DNA of 37,077 bases from an uncultured Oxalobacteraceae bacterium (GTDB taxonomy: Bacteria > Pseudomonadota > Gammaproteobacteria > Burkholderiales > Burkholderiaceae): assembly GCA_946480015.1 (NCBI GenBank), contig CAMLIL010000057.1, forward strand, positions 1 to 37,077. The letters are read 5' to 3'. Position 1 is the stretch's first letter; each line of letters opens with the position of its first letter. Shown here piece after piece: positions 25,769 to 33,565 of this stretch. The notes below the pieces were generated by a model. The model saw only the letters and a list, made by a program, of their open reading frames with translations, had not been told where the DNA came from and made no database searches. Made by a program: the position numbers and the translations under genes.

Positions 25769-26344
25769 TTACTGTGCCGAGCGCTTGCGCCGGCGCACGA
25801 GCATCAGCCCCATTGCGGACGCGCCGAACAGTACCAGCGATGCCGGCTCAGGAACCACCATATCATCCATGGCCCACTGGGTTCCGCTGCTGTTATAAAT
25901 GATCAGCGTATCGATACCGGCCCAGCCCAGTTCTACCCACAGGGGCGTGATGGTATCGAGCACGAACGATGTCGCTGTCGAATACAGCAACTGGCCATTC
26001 TGGTATCCCTCGAACGCGATTTCCTGCTCAACCCAGGCGGACGTGAAAAACGCGCCGACGAAATCGAAGGTACCCTCTCCCGCTTTCGAAATCGCCACGG
26101 TACCGCCATCGCGGTTATACGCGGTGTTGGTTTGCGAGACGGTGCCCGCCTCATAGCCACTGCCCGGAAATGCGTCCGAGCGGATCGAACTCATATTGTC
26201 CCAGTTCAGGCCCTGATAACCGCCTGCGATCGCTTCGGTAAAGTCGCCGGACAGATCGTCGAAGTTAATCACTTCGGCGAACGAGGTGGCGGAACAGACT
26301 CCCAGCAACAGGGACAGCAACATCTTCTTCAGCGTCATACTCAT
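25769..26344 (-). CDS. PEP-CTERM sorted exported protein
   Basis: A 191-residue protein with an N-terminal signal peptide (KKMLLSLLLGVCSATSFA) and a C-terminal PEP-CTERM sorting signal: VPEPASLVLFGASAMGLM followed by a basic RRRKR end. Exosortase (EpsH/XrtA type) systems recognise this tail and move such proteins to the surface or biofilm matrix. The body of about 140 residues starts VINFDDLSGDFTEAIAGGY and looks beta-rich, like many carbohydrate-associated PEP-CTERM proteins; no enzyme motif is seen. The ATG at 26344 has GGAG seven bases upstream. It lies 79 bases downstream of the GH43 gene on the same strand, so co-expression is plausible. Confidence 0.88.
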   Translation of the reverse strand: MSMTLKKMLLSLLLGVCSATSFAEVINFDDLSGDFTEAIAGGYQGLNWDNMSSIRSDAFPGSGYEAGTVSQTNTAYNRDGGTVAISKAGEGTFDFVGAFFTSAWVEQEIAFEGYQNGQLLYSTATSFVLDTITPLWVELGWAGIDTLIIYNSSGTQWAMDDMVVPEPASLVLFGASAMGLMLVRRRKRSAQ

Positions 26345-26385
26345 ACTTTTACTCCGTCAAAATCAATCAGTGAAAGCTGCCGGAC

Positions 26386-26414
26386 GATGGCCCCGCATTA
26401 AGGCAAGGGCCATC
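26386..26414 (-). repeat. Hairpin between the GH43 and PEP-CTERM genes
   Basis: GATGGCCC and GGGCCATC arms lie ten bases after the GH43 stop. There is no U tract, so it is more likely a stabilising or processing hairpin than a terminator. Confidence 0.45.
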
Positions 26415-26423
26415 AACCGGGGT

Positions 26424-28763
26424 TTAGTGTGCGAGGCTGGAAACTTCAGCGTCGGTTAATGCCGCACCGTAGATGCGCAGATCGTCCATCGATCCTTTGT
26501 ACGGCGTATCCCACCAGTTCACGCCCAGTGCAAACACGCCGGTGGTGGTGGTGAACACGTTCGGGAAATTCGCGCCGCTGAAACGCTTCACACCGTTGAC
26601 GTACACGCTGACAGCGCCGGCCTTGACGGTAAATGCGACGTGCGACCACTGCCCGGTCGGGATGTTCATGCCCAGGCCGGCGTCGTACCAGGCCGTTCCC
26701 GACCAGAGCATGGTCGCGCCGCTGACGAAATCATGCCCCATCGGCAGGAGGCTGATCCACGAATCGCCATTGCGCGCCCCAAAGAAGGTGGGGGTGAATG
26801 CGGTCAGTTGCGCAGGCTTGAGCCACATGGCCACCGTGTAGGTATTGGTCGAGATCAGGCCATTCGGCAGGCGCACACCAGTCGCACCGTTGAAGACCGC
26901 GGCGCTGCCTTTCATGCCCGCCTCATAACCCAGGCTGCCTCCGGCGATGTCGATTTTGCTGCCGATGACAGCGCCGGCGCCGAAAGCACCGGTCGAATCG
27001 CTCAGGTTGCCATCAAACGCATAGTGGGCAAGCATGCTTCCCAGTTTGCGCACAGTGACAGCAAACGACTTGGCGATCCTCGCGGTACCTTTGGTGATGG
27101 TAGCCGTCAGCGTGACAGTCACGTCGCTGGCTGGGCTGGTGACCACACCTGTATTGCTCAATACCGCCGGATTCGACGATGCCCAAGTAATCACGGCACC
27201 ACGCGCGCCGGTCGTCGGCAGCGTCATATTGCCCGTTACCGCACTGGTGTTGCCCAGACTAAGTTCGTTATAAATCGCGGTGACCACCTGCGCGTCGGTG
27301 CGGGGAATCAGGCGGCTGCCGATGACGGCAACGCCTTCACGCGAGGTGGCGGAAAACGTCATGACATAGCTTTTCGACGTTTCGTCCCACTGGTTGAGAA
27401 ACACGCCTTTAAAGGGCGACCAGCCAGGCAGATTGATCTCGATCTGGTTGCTGCCCACCAGCGTCCAGGTGCCCGATACCGCACCCGTTATCGCCCCGTT
27501 CGAATTGAGCGTGATCAGCTGGGATTTCTTGATGGTGGCCGAGATATCCTTGCCGTGATTGACGAACATATAATCGCCGAGTACGAATTCGCGGCGTACT
27601 GCCGTCAGGGTTTCATTGGTATTGCGGTACGGCGCCACCACTGGCCAGCCGTCGGCATTCATGAACATCTGGTGCACGCGAATTTCGTGCTGTTCGCCAC
27701 GCTCGGGAAAGCGGGTGTGAAAAATCAGGAAGTGCTTGCCGGTGGCCGCGTCGTAATAGGCCGAATTGTGGCCGGCGGACACATACCCGGTGCCAATGCC
27801 CGTGCCGGCGTCGCCAAGTTTGCGCTCGAACAGGAAATTGCCCATGATTTTGACGCCATAGGGGGCAATCGATGCGTCGTCAAACAGGGGCTTGCTCGGA
27901 TCGGCTTTGACGTTGGCCATGTTATTACCTTGGGCATCGAAGTACGGACCGTCCGGGGAAAGCGCACGTGCAACGCGCATGTTGTAGCCGCCGGCGGCAT
28001 CCAGACCGCCGAACGAGGTGAACATGTAGTAGTACGACGTGACAGGGCTGTACATCACGTACGCACCTTCGATCCGGCTGTGATTACCGCCCATCAAGCG
28101 CTTGCCGTACCCCTGGCCCGCCAGCGGCATTCCTGTCGCCGGATTCATCTGCATGATAAAGATGCCGCCCGAATACGAACCGTAGATCATCCACAGCCGG
28201 CCGCCATTATCGAAAAACACATTCGGATCGACGGTATTCGGATGCTTGAGCGCGTCATATACGGTGCCATCGTAACTGGCCTGGCCCCACATGCCCGATT
28301 TAAGGATAATTCCCTTATTAACGTACGGACCTTCGATATTATTGGAGACAGCAATACCCAGGGCCGAGCGCGGGGAATCGCCTTTGCACGCGTTGTAATA
28401 CATGTAGTATTTGCCATCACCGAGGCGAATAACGTCCGGCGCCCACAGCGTTGTCGTTTGTGCCCACGCGAAGGTTTCTGCCAGTTCGGTATAAACGTTG
28501 CTGGAACCGTTCAGGAACAATGGATTGGTGGCGCTGACACTGTCGGTCATTTGCTGCCACTTCATTAAATCCGTGGATTTAGCCGAGGCAAGGTGGGAGC
28601 CGAACACATAATATGTGCCGCCGGCCTTGATCACGGAAGGATCATGGACGGAAGCGTTTTGAAACGCTACGGGCGTATAGGCTGCCTGCGCAGCCGCGTT
28701 TGTGGACAGCACTGACGACGCCAATACAGCGCAGGCACCCCACAGTGATAAGGATTTATTCAA
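26424..28763 (-). CDS. Secreted GH43 (arabinanase-like) enzyme with C-terminal LamG domain
   Basis: A 779-residue exported glycoside hydrolase. The signal peptide (LWGACAVLASSVLSTNAAAQA) is followed by a GH43 five-bladed propeller (about 28-350). Likely catalytic acids are Asp41 in HDPSVIKAGGTYYVFGSH, Asp179 in HPNTVDPNVFF and Glu232 in SRIEGAYVMY. A beta domain typical of endo-arabinanases follows (about 365-480), then a bacterial Ig-like segment (TWASSNPAVLSNTGVVT region) and a LamG/concanavalin-like domain (about 575-779). It probably cuts arabinan or a related pectin side chain outside the cell. I choose the TTG at 28763, which follows GGAGAG and starts the signal peptide; the GTG at 28805 in the same frame is less convincing. 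The gene has several palindromes upstream. Confidence 0.88.
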   Translation of the reverse strand: MNKSLSLWGACAVLASSVLSTNAAAQAAYTPVAFQNASVHDPSVIKAGGTYYVFGSHLASAKSTDLMKWQQMTDSVSATNPLFLNGSSNVYTELAETFAWAQTTTLWAPDVIRLGDGKYYMYYNACKGDSPRSALGIAVSNNIEGPYVNKGIILKSGMWGQASYDGTVYDALKHPNTVDPNVFFDNGGRLWMIYGSYSGGIFIMQMNPATGMPLAGQGYGKRLMGGNHSRIEGAYVMYSPVTSYYYMFTSFGGLDAAGGYNMRVARALSPDGPYFDAQGNNMANVKADPSKPLFDDASIAPYGVKIMGNFLFERKLGDAGTGIGTGYVSAGHNSAYYDAATGKHFLIFHTRFPERGEQHEIRVHQMFMNADGWPVVAPYRNTNETLTAVRREFVLGDYMFVNHGKDISATIKKSQLITLNSNGAITGAVSGTWTLVGSNQIEINLPGWSPFKGVFLNQWDETSKSYVMTFSATSREGVAVIGSRLIPRTDAQVVTAIYNELSLGNTSAVTGNMTLPTTGARGAVITWASSNPAVLSNTGVVTSPASDVTVTLTATITKGTARIAKSFAVTVRKLGSMLAHYAFDGNLSDSTGAFGAGAVIGSKIDIAGGSLGYEAGMKGSAAVFNGATGVRLPNGLISTNTYTVAMWLKPAQLTAFTPTFFGARNGDSWISLLPMGHDFVSGATMLWSGTAWYDAGLGMNIPTGQWSHVAFTVKAGAVSVYVNGVKRFSGANFPNVFTTTTGVFALGVNWWDTPYKGSMDDLRIYGAALTDAEVSSLAH

Positions 28764-28775
28764 TTTACTCTCTCC

Positions 28776-28812
28776 ATTATAATTATTGTGCGATATACGC
28801 ACCACCGGTCAA
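28776..28812 (-). promoter_or_regulatory. Candidate GH43 promoter with internal operator
   Basis: On the minus strand TTGACC (28807-28812) is followed 17 bases later by ACAATA and soon after by TATAAT (28776-28781). The palindrome GTGCG-ATATA-CGCAC (28788-28802) lies between these boxes, an ideal repressor position. Which -10 is used is not clear. Confidence 0.45.
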
Positions 28813-29142
28813 ATTATTTTACTGATAATATTCCACAATCGCGGCCGGCCGCTGTCCGGCCAACATAAGGGATGGATATGTTCGATATTGACACTGGATG
28901 AGGAGAATGCGCGATTTTTAGCCGTTTTGCAACCGGCATTTGGCGCTCTGCAAAAATAAGAATCGCATAAAACTGTCGATATTTCCAACTGGCAATTTAT
29001 GCGATTCCAAAATGTCTGCCTAATACACACTTCGCGAAGATTCGGATATTGATCCGCGCCTTATTGATAATGTTTTTTTCCAAAAATACAATTAATCAGA
29101 ATAAAAGAATATCGCAGCCCCTCAAATCGTTCGATTTGAGGG
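28813..29142. other. AT-rich intergenic region with palindromes
   Basis: No gene is supported here. The region holds a perfect 12-base inverted repeat, GAATCGCATAAA (28960-28971) with TTTATGCGATTC (28996-29007), and a compact palindrome of two 11-base arms, CCCTCAAATCG (29119-29129) and CGATTTGAGGG (29132-29142). A 73-codon minus frame over 28809-29030 has no ribosome binding site and odd composition. These sites are probably control elements for the GH43 gene or remnants of a lost gene. Confidence 0.5.
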
Positions 29143-29156
29143 ACAGTCATTTTGCT

Positions 29157-29174
29157 TGTCGTATGCATACGACA
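29157..29174. promoter_or_regulatory. Perfect 18-base palindrome
   Basis: TGTCGTATGCATACGACA is its own complement over its full length, the form expected for a dimeric regulator site. It lies 240 bases beyond the rsgA stop and about 400 bases upstream of the GH43 start. Confidence 0.55.
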
Positions 29175-29202
29175 TCGCGGCAGGATGCGGGGACGTGTTC
29201 GC

Positions 29203-29350
29203 TCAGTTCAGTTTTGCCACGTCGAGAATTGCCTGGGCAAAGGCCTGCGGCGCTTCCTGCGGCCGATTGTGCGATGCCGCCAGTGAGCAGCCGGTGTTCG
29301 TTCCGGGCGGGTTCCCGGCGATCATGTTCCAGTCCCGGCATCGAGGGCAC
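29203..29350 (-). pseudogene. Possible C-terminal remnant of an alpha/beta hydrolase
   Basis: A minus frame ends in HNRPQEAPQAFAQAILDVAK followed by L, N and a stop. This resembles the last helix of alpha/beta hydrolases, where the catalytic His is followed by a QEEAP-type helix. The preceding residues (WNMIAG, PGTNTGC) look like a broken version of the usual strand-and-acid segment. There is no start codon context and no catalytic core, so at most this is a decayed tail. Confidence 0.3.
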
Positions 29351-29413
29351 CTCATCTTGGGCGCCGCAGTACCTAGCCGTGTTTCGCCCGGCCGCGCGCC
29401 CACCCCTCCCGGA

Positions 29414-30385
29414 TCAGCGACTTCCATTTCGCAAGCTCCGCAATGCGTCGAGCGGAGTTTGCTGCATCCTCCCCGCCTCGCGCAGCAGTTTGTGGAAGTT
29501 CTTCAAGCGATCCGGATCGATCTGGTCTCGGACAGCGCAGCCCGGTTCACTGCCGTGCTGGCAATCGTGAAAGCGGCACTCCCTCGCCAAAGCTTCGATG
29601 TCGTCGAAGCTGGCCGCTACCGTTTCCGCATCCGCATCGGCCTGCATGCCGCGCAATCCTGGAGTGTCGATGATGCAAGCGCCATCGGCGCACAGGTGCA
29701 GCGAGCGTGCGGTCGTGGTGTGGCGCCCACCGCTATCGTCTCCGCGCACCGCGCCTGTTTCCTGCATACCGCCTGCCAGGGTGTTGGTCAGCGTGGATTT
29801 ACCGGCACCCGACGATCCCAGCAGCACCAGCGTCCGGCCCGCACCGAGCCAAGGCGACAGTGCCGTGCGCGCATCCATGCTCAGGGCATTGATCCGGACA
29901 ATATCGATGCTGGCAGGCAGGCGCTGGCGCAACTCATCGGTGCGCGCGTCGACCTCGCTTGCCACGTCCGCCTTGGTCAGCACTACCACCGGCGTGACCT
30001 CGCTGGCCCGCACAATGGCCACATAGCGCTCGATCCGGCGCGGGTTGAAATCATGGTCCAGCCCCATCACCAGCAATGCTGTGTCGATATTGCTGGCCAA
30101 CACTTGGCGCTGGCCATCCGACGCGCGCCGCGCAATCTGGTTGTACGGTTCGAGATGCTGCTTGACGCCGTCGGCGCCGAGCAGAACCCAGTCACCCACC
30201 GCGAGCGCTGGGCCGTCCACCGCACGCACAGAAAGTGTGCCGCTGCCGTCATGCACGGTCAGCCTGTCGCGGTGAACTTCGGTAATGCGTGCCGGGCACT
30301 GGCCGGGCGGAATCTGGCCAAGCTGGGCCAGGAAGAAATTGCTCAAGCCGATGCGGCGCAACGATGCGATATCGATGTCGATCAT
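29414..30385 (-). CDS. rsgA: Ribosome small-subunit-dependent GTPase A
   Basis: A 323-residue circularly permuted GTPase that helps mature the 30S subunit. An OB-fold N-domain is followed by G motifs in permuted order: the base-recognition TKAD (137-140), P-loop GSSGAGKST (190-198), and the DTPGLRG switch (240-246). A zinc-binding tail has Cys270, Cys275, His277 and Cys283 (CRFHDCQHGSEPGC). The ATG at 30385 has GGAAC upstream. Location in an accessory region with a leader-peptide ORF suggests it may be a regulated, second copy; whether another rsgA exists cannot be seen here. Confidence 0.93.
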   Translation of the reverse strand: MIDIDIASLRRIGLSNFFLAQLGQIPPGQCPARITEVHRDRLTVHDGSGTLSVRAVDGPALAVGDWVLLGADGVKQHLEPYNQIARRASDGQRQVLASNIDTALLVMGLDHDFNPRRIERYVAIVRASEVTPVVVLTKADVASEVDARTDELRQRLPASIDIVRINALSMDARTALSPWLGAGRTLVLLGSSGAGKSTLTNTLAGGMQETGAVRGDDSGGRHTTTARSLHLCADGACIIDTPGLRGMQADADAETVAASFDDIEALARECRFHDCQHGSEPGCAVRDQIDPDRLKNFHKLLREAGRMQQTPLDALRSLRNGSR

Positions 30386-30408
30386 GATGTGTCGTTCCTG
30401 TTGGTCTT

Positions 30409-30425
30409 GCTCGCAACGAGCGAGC
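30409..30425 (-). promoter_or_regulatory. Hairpin just upstream of rsgA
   Basis: GCTCGC and GCGAGC arms around a five-base loop, ending 23 bases before the rsgA ATG and close to its ribosome binding site. It could take part in a leader-dependent switch with the small ORF at 30537-30575. Confidence 0.4.
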
Positions 30426-30536
30426 ACAGCCGCCACGCAAATGCGCGGGGCACCTTAATGCAGGAAGTCGGCGCCCTTCCGGGGCCTGCGACACACCGGC
30501 GCAGCTAACTGGGCCGGTAAGCGGGTGAAAGCCGGG

Positions 30537-30575
30537 TCAGGCAGCCGACAGGATGACAATGCCCATTGCGTGCAT
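30537..30575 (-). CDS. Leader-peptide ORF upstream of rsgA
   Basis: A 12-codon ORF encoding MHAMGIVILSAA, with a very good ribosome binding site (ACAGGAGA, five bases before the ATG). It ends 151 bases before the rsgA ATG; no other gene lies between. The region between contains several short inverted repeats, including the stem at 30409-30425. Tiny ORFs placed this way often control the downstream gene by ribosome stalling. Alternatively it is a chance ORF, or a very small membrane-active peptide. Confidence 0.5.
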   Translation of the reverse strand: MHAMGIVILSAA

Positions 30576-30672
30576 AGTGTTCTCCTGTGGGTGGTTGAAT
30601 AGTCTAGTCTGATGGCAGGCGGGCTTGAGGTCAAGTGCCAGCGGTCGACGCACTACGTCTGACCGGCTTCGA

Positions 30673-31131
30673 TCACTTCGCGGCTGGATCTCCCCCTCCC
30701 ACAACACGAATTAACTGCCGCTTTGCTTCGTCCCTCTGCGCCTGCAAGCTATGAAGCTCGCTTTCAACTTCGAGATATGAGTCATCCTTCTCACCACCAA
30801 CTACTACTGGAGCATGACGGCGAAGCTCTTCCTTTTTTGCGACGATTTCAGCCTCAAGGGTTCGAATCAATGCTTCCAGCTCGCGCTTTCGAGATCGACC
30901 TGCATCCGCCACTGCTGCCGCAGGAGCGCATCGTTCCTGTCGAGCTAATTTCAACTGTGCTTCGACCTCGATCACCCGTTTCTGGATATCTGCATTTTGA
31001 CGCTCAAGGATACCGATTTCCCTCTTGTGTAAATTGTCTGCAACATTCCACACGGCGGAAGCCGATGCGATTGCTCCTACGAGCAGCGCAATTAGATTGG
31101 GCTTGAATTTTTCGAAGATGGACCCGTCCAT
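30673..31131 (-). CDS. Membrane-anchored coiled-coil protein of unknown function
   Basis: A 152-residue protein with a single N-terminal membrane segment (PNLIALLVGAIASASAVW, about residues 11-30). A long charged alpha-helical region follows (about 40-145; many Glu, Lys, Arg and Gln in heptad-like spacing, e.g. ILERQNADIQKRVIEVEAQL). Start chosen at the ATG at 31131; the longer frame to 31215 has a non-family, low-hydrophobicity extension that overlaps the next gene. I recognise no family. It follows the 89-residue gene of the immunity cluster on the same strand, 20 bases away, so it could belong to that unit or simply border it. Confidence 0.6.
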   Translation of the reverse strand: MDGSIFEKFKPNLIALLVGAIASASAVWNVADNLHKREIGILERQNADIQKRVIEVEAQLKLARQERCAPAAAVADAGRSRKRELEALIRTLEAEIVAKKEELRRHAPVVVGGEKDDSYLEVESELHSLQAQRDEAKRQLIRVVGGGDPAAK

Positions 31132-31151
31132 GGAACTTTCGCTACGATGAG

Positions 31152-31421
31152 TTAAAAGTCGATTATCGCAAAGGGTAGGCGAGGCATATGCGACATTTCC
31201 CAGTTGGTTCCCCACTCGGCAGTGAAGCGCTCTGGCACATGAATTGGCTGCTCCTTTACCTGACGCTCAAACAGCTCGGCAAAACGATCGAAAGCAGCAG
31301 CTAGCTCTTTCCAAGCCGTATAGCTACTTTTCCTCTTGTGGTACCAAAATAGCTTGCGCCTGTCGTCATCAGACATTAGCTCTGCAGACCACTTTGGCTT
31401 GAACAGGTCGTAAATGCTCAT
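31152..31421 (-). CDS. Small protein coupled to a PoNi-like immunity gene, function unknown
   Basis: An 89-residue protein rich in Trp, Phe, Lys and Glu (for example WYHKRKSSYTAWKELAAAFD), with no signal peptide or membrane segment. Its ATG overlaps the stop of the upstream PoNi-like gene in a TAATG junction, so the two are translationally coupled. No family is recognised. The context suggests an accessory immunity factor or part of a duplicated immunity unit. The AT-rich composition matches the immunity genes and differs from the GC-rich chromosome to the left. Confidence 0.6.
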   Translation of the reverse strand: MSIYDLFKPKWSAELMSDDDRRKLFWYHKRKSSYTAWKELAAAFDRFAELFERQVKEQPIHVPERFTAEWGTNWEMSHMPRLPFAIIDF

Positions 31422-32272
31422 TACGGCTTCCTATGCTGTTTCTCGCGCCACTGCCAAATGGTCTTGTCGACACCTCCTGTGCTACGGGCATAATCAACCA
31501 TGTCTTTTGGATAAACCACTTCATTACGATAACGAATGTCGTCGATATCATACAAGTAGGTGAAAGCAGCGGAGCACATATCCCAATACCCACAATATGG
31601 CGAAAATTCCGGCTTTATTGTCTCGTGTGCACCCCAAAAATGCGCCCTGCCTTTCATGGACTTATACCACGCCTTAATATATTTCTCCATCTTTTCTCGA
31701 CGGGCGGCTGTCTCCTCGCTGTCAACAGCCTCGAGCAAGATGGCGTACGGTTTCTCCCAGTACAACTCATCTGCGTGCGGACGTTCTTCCAAATATAGTT
31801 TGAATAACTCCTCAATAACGGCGTCCACCCCGTCAAAATCTGTTCCTCGATTTAACTCCGCCACGCGCGAGATTAAATCTTCACGGCGAAATAGAACACA
31901 TGCACACAATAAATTCACATAGTCAACATATATATCGATCAGATCATTAAATTGAAACGGAGGACGATAGTCGTCATCCGAAAGTTGATTTAACGACTCA
32001 ACATATCGTTCATAGGTTTCGACAACCGAAGTTAGACTGGATGCCAATACGCTCATTGGCTCCCCAGCTGTATAGCGCAGCTGAAATTCAAACCACCTCT
32101 GTTGAGCAATAAACGAGCGTGTGAAACTCCGAGCTTGCTGGTCGCCGCTCAATGCACAATCTTTTTCTTCTAAAATACTTATCGTTTTGTCAATGTAATT
32201 TCTTGTATTTATATATGCAACTTCATTAATATAAGGTTGCCTGCGAATACTATCGAATGAAGGCTTGCTCAT
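31421..32272 (-). CDS. PoNi-like (DUF1910/DUF1911) immunity protein
   Basis: A 283-residue cytoplasmic, largely helical protein. The N-terminal half (YINTRNYIDKTISILEEKD region; FIAQQRWFEFQLRYTAGEPM) resembles DUF1910 and the C-terminal half has the DUF1911 signature, KPYAILLEA, YIKAWYKSMKGRAHFWGAHE, and YCGYWDMCSAAFTYLYDIDD followed by VVYPKDMVDYAR. Proteins of this type neutralise PoNe-family DNase toxins delivered by T6SS and other systems. No PoNe toxin gene is adjacent, so it is an orphan immunity gene here. AAAGGAAAA precedes the start. Confidence 0.83.
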   Translation of the reverse strand: MSKPSFDSIRRQPYINEVAYINTRNYIDKTISILEEKDCALSGDQQARSFTRSFIAQQRWFEFQLRYTAGEPMSVLASSLTSVVETYERYVESLNQLSDDDYRPPFQFNDLIDIYVDYVNLLCACVLFRREDLISRVAELNRGTDFDGVDAVIEELFKLYLEERPHADELYWEKPYAILLEAVDSEETAARREKMEKYIKAWYKSMKGRAHFWGAHETIKPEFSPYCGYWDMCSAAFTYLYDIDDIRYRNEVVYPKDMVDYARSTGGVDKTIWQWREKQHRKP

Positions 32273-32303
32273 TCATTTTCCTTTGACCGGTCTTTCTCGG
32301 ATT

Positions 32304-32471
32304 TCATTCAACTTTATACTGGTCTGCCGCATTGTCGATCTCAGTCACCATGAATACATGCGTCGAATAAATGCCATCAGTATTCGCCTGCGTGTTCGGC
32401 TCAAATGTCACGTTGCAATACAACAATAAGAAGCGTGTGCAAATTTCGCAGATAGCGGCGCTTTGGCAACG
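32304..32471 (-). pseudogene. Gene remnant between two immunity genes
   Basis: A minus frame of 56 codons, open between two stops, ends in DGIYSTHVFMVTEIDNAADQ, then YKVE and a stop. Its residue mix is protein-like and the two other frames are broken by stops, but there is no start codon with a ribosome binding site. It probably is the C-terminus of a lost gene, perhaps another immunity or effector gene. The family is not recognised. Confidence 0.4.
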
Positions 32472-32501
32472 TCAGTCGAAGCGGATGAAGCCTTGGCAAA
32501 T

Positions 32502-33476
32502 CTATTGGTTCTCATCCCATTGCCATATTGTTGCACCATAAGTGGGTTCATCGAACTTCGGCATTATTGCGCCCTGCTGGAATAACGCCCGACTATTTTG
32601 CCTTGCGGGGGTTAACCAGTAACCCGTGCGCGGACATTCCATCCCACCTTCGACGCGGTTGGGGAAGCTAGTCTGAACCATCGATTCGTTGTCATCGAAC
32701 TTTCGTGCGTAATCGACGAGATCCTTGGGATACACGATATTTTCACGATAATCAGTATCGTCAAGTCCCAAAAGATACGTATAAGCCGCCGCTTCTATCG
32801 CCCAGTACCCGCTATAAGGGCCGAGTTCATCATCTTCAATTTCGAGGTGACTGTTGTGCCACGGACATTTCTCCATACCCGCATACCATTTTTTGACGTA
32901 GTTACAAATATCTAGGACGCTCTCCTCATGCGTATCGCGGTAATAGCTATTAATCAAATCACGATACGGTTTATCGTGATACCACTCATCAACGTCATCG
33001 CGCTCTGAAAAGAAAGAAAGCAAATCTTCATAGAGAGTATCTGTGCCCGCATAAGCAGGATCAAACATATCCAAGACTCGAGGAAGAAGATCACGCCGAT
33101 GCAACAGGTAACAGAACGAGATAATTTGGATTCCGCGCTCGTATTCATAGATCTCTGAGAAGGCAAGTGGCGGAAAGTTGACATTTTTCTCAAATTCGCG
33201 CACGAGCTTTATCGCTAGCTCATAGGATGAGATCACGTTCTCAAAGTCCGCCCGCATCACATCCAAATCCTCGCCGGCGGTAAACCTCAACATGAAATTA
33301 TCAAATGTACTATCTGCCATGGCGCCCGACACTAGCTGCCGATCCTCAGCGTCACTCGTTGCGGAGGAAAGCGTTGAACGAAATGCCGGAATTGCTGTTG
33401 ACACAAAAAAGTCAACCGACTTTTTGTAGGCAGATTCGATCAGGAATTGTTGTCTTCGTTTTTGATGAAAAGCCAT
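32502..33476 (-). CDS. PoNi-like (DUF1910/DUF1911) immunity protein with extra C-terminal tail
   Basis: A 324-residue cytoplasmic protein with the same architecture as the neighbour: an N-terminal helical part (FMLRFTAGEDLDVMRADFEN), a central YHDKPYRDLINSYYRD and KKWYAGMEKCPWHNSH, and the signature YSGYWAIEAAAYTYLLGLDD followed by IVYPKDLVDYAR. It adds about 50 residues after that: CPRTGYWLTPARQNSRALFQ and a final TIWQWDENQ, a tail seen in other toxin-immunity proteins (Imm71/72-like pattern). The two proteins share order of motifs but clearly differ in sequence, so they likely neutralise different toxins. No toxin gene is near. Start at the ATG at 33476 after GAAAGAT. Confidence 0.8.
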   Translation of the reverse strand: MAFHQKRRQQFLIESAYKKSVDFFVSTAIPAFRSTLSSATSDAEDRQLVSGAMADSTFDNFMLRFTAGEDLDVMRADFENVISSYELAIKLVREFEKNVNFPPLAFSEIYEYERGIQIISFCYLLHRRDLLPRVLDMFDPAYAGTDTLYEDLLSFFSERDDVDEWYHDKPYRDLINSYYRDTHEESVLDICNYVKKWYAGMEKCPWHNSHLEIEDDELGPYSGYWAIEAAAYTYLLGLDDTDYRENIVYPKDLVDYARKFDDNESMVQTSFPNRVEGGMECPRTGYWLTPARQNSRALFQQGAIMPKFDEPTYGATIWQWDENQ

Positions 33477-33565
33477 GCTGATCTTTCAATTGTTATGCAA
33501 CTCAACTACGATTCCAACGCTTGGTTGAGCTTGCGGAGCTTTCGATTAACTGCATTTTTCACCTC

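Noticed and set aside
26640..28568. Long plus-strand frame opposite the GH43 gene
   Set aside because: Shadow of GH43; composition is typical of antisense translation.
28809..29030. 73-codon minus-strand frame in the GH43 upstream region
   Set aside because: No ribosome binding site, no recognisable pattern, and it runs through the 12-base inverted repeat.
30859..30868. GGTTCGAATC match to the T-loop of tRNA-Pro, as a possible attachment-site repeat
   Set aside because: Only ten bases match, within the universal T-loop, and the match does not extend to the tRNA 3' end; probably chance.
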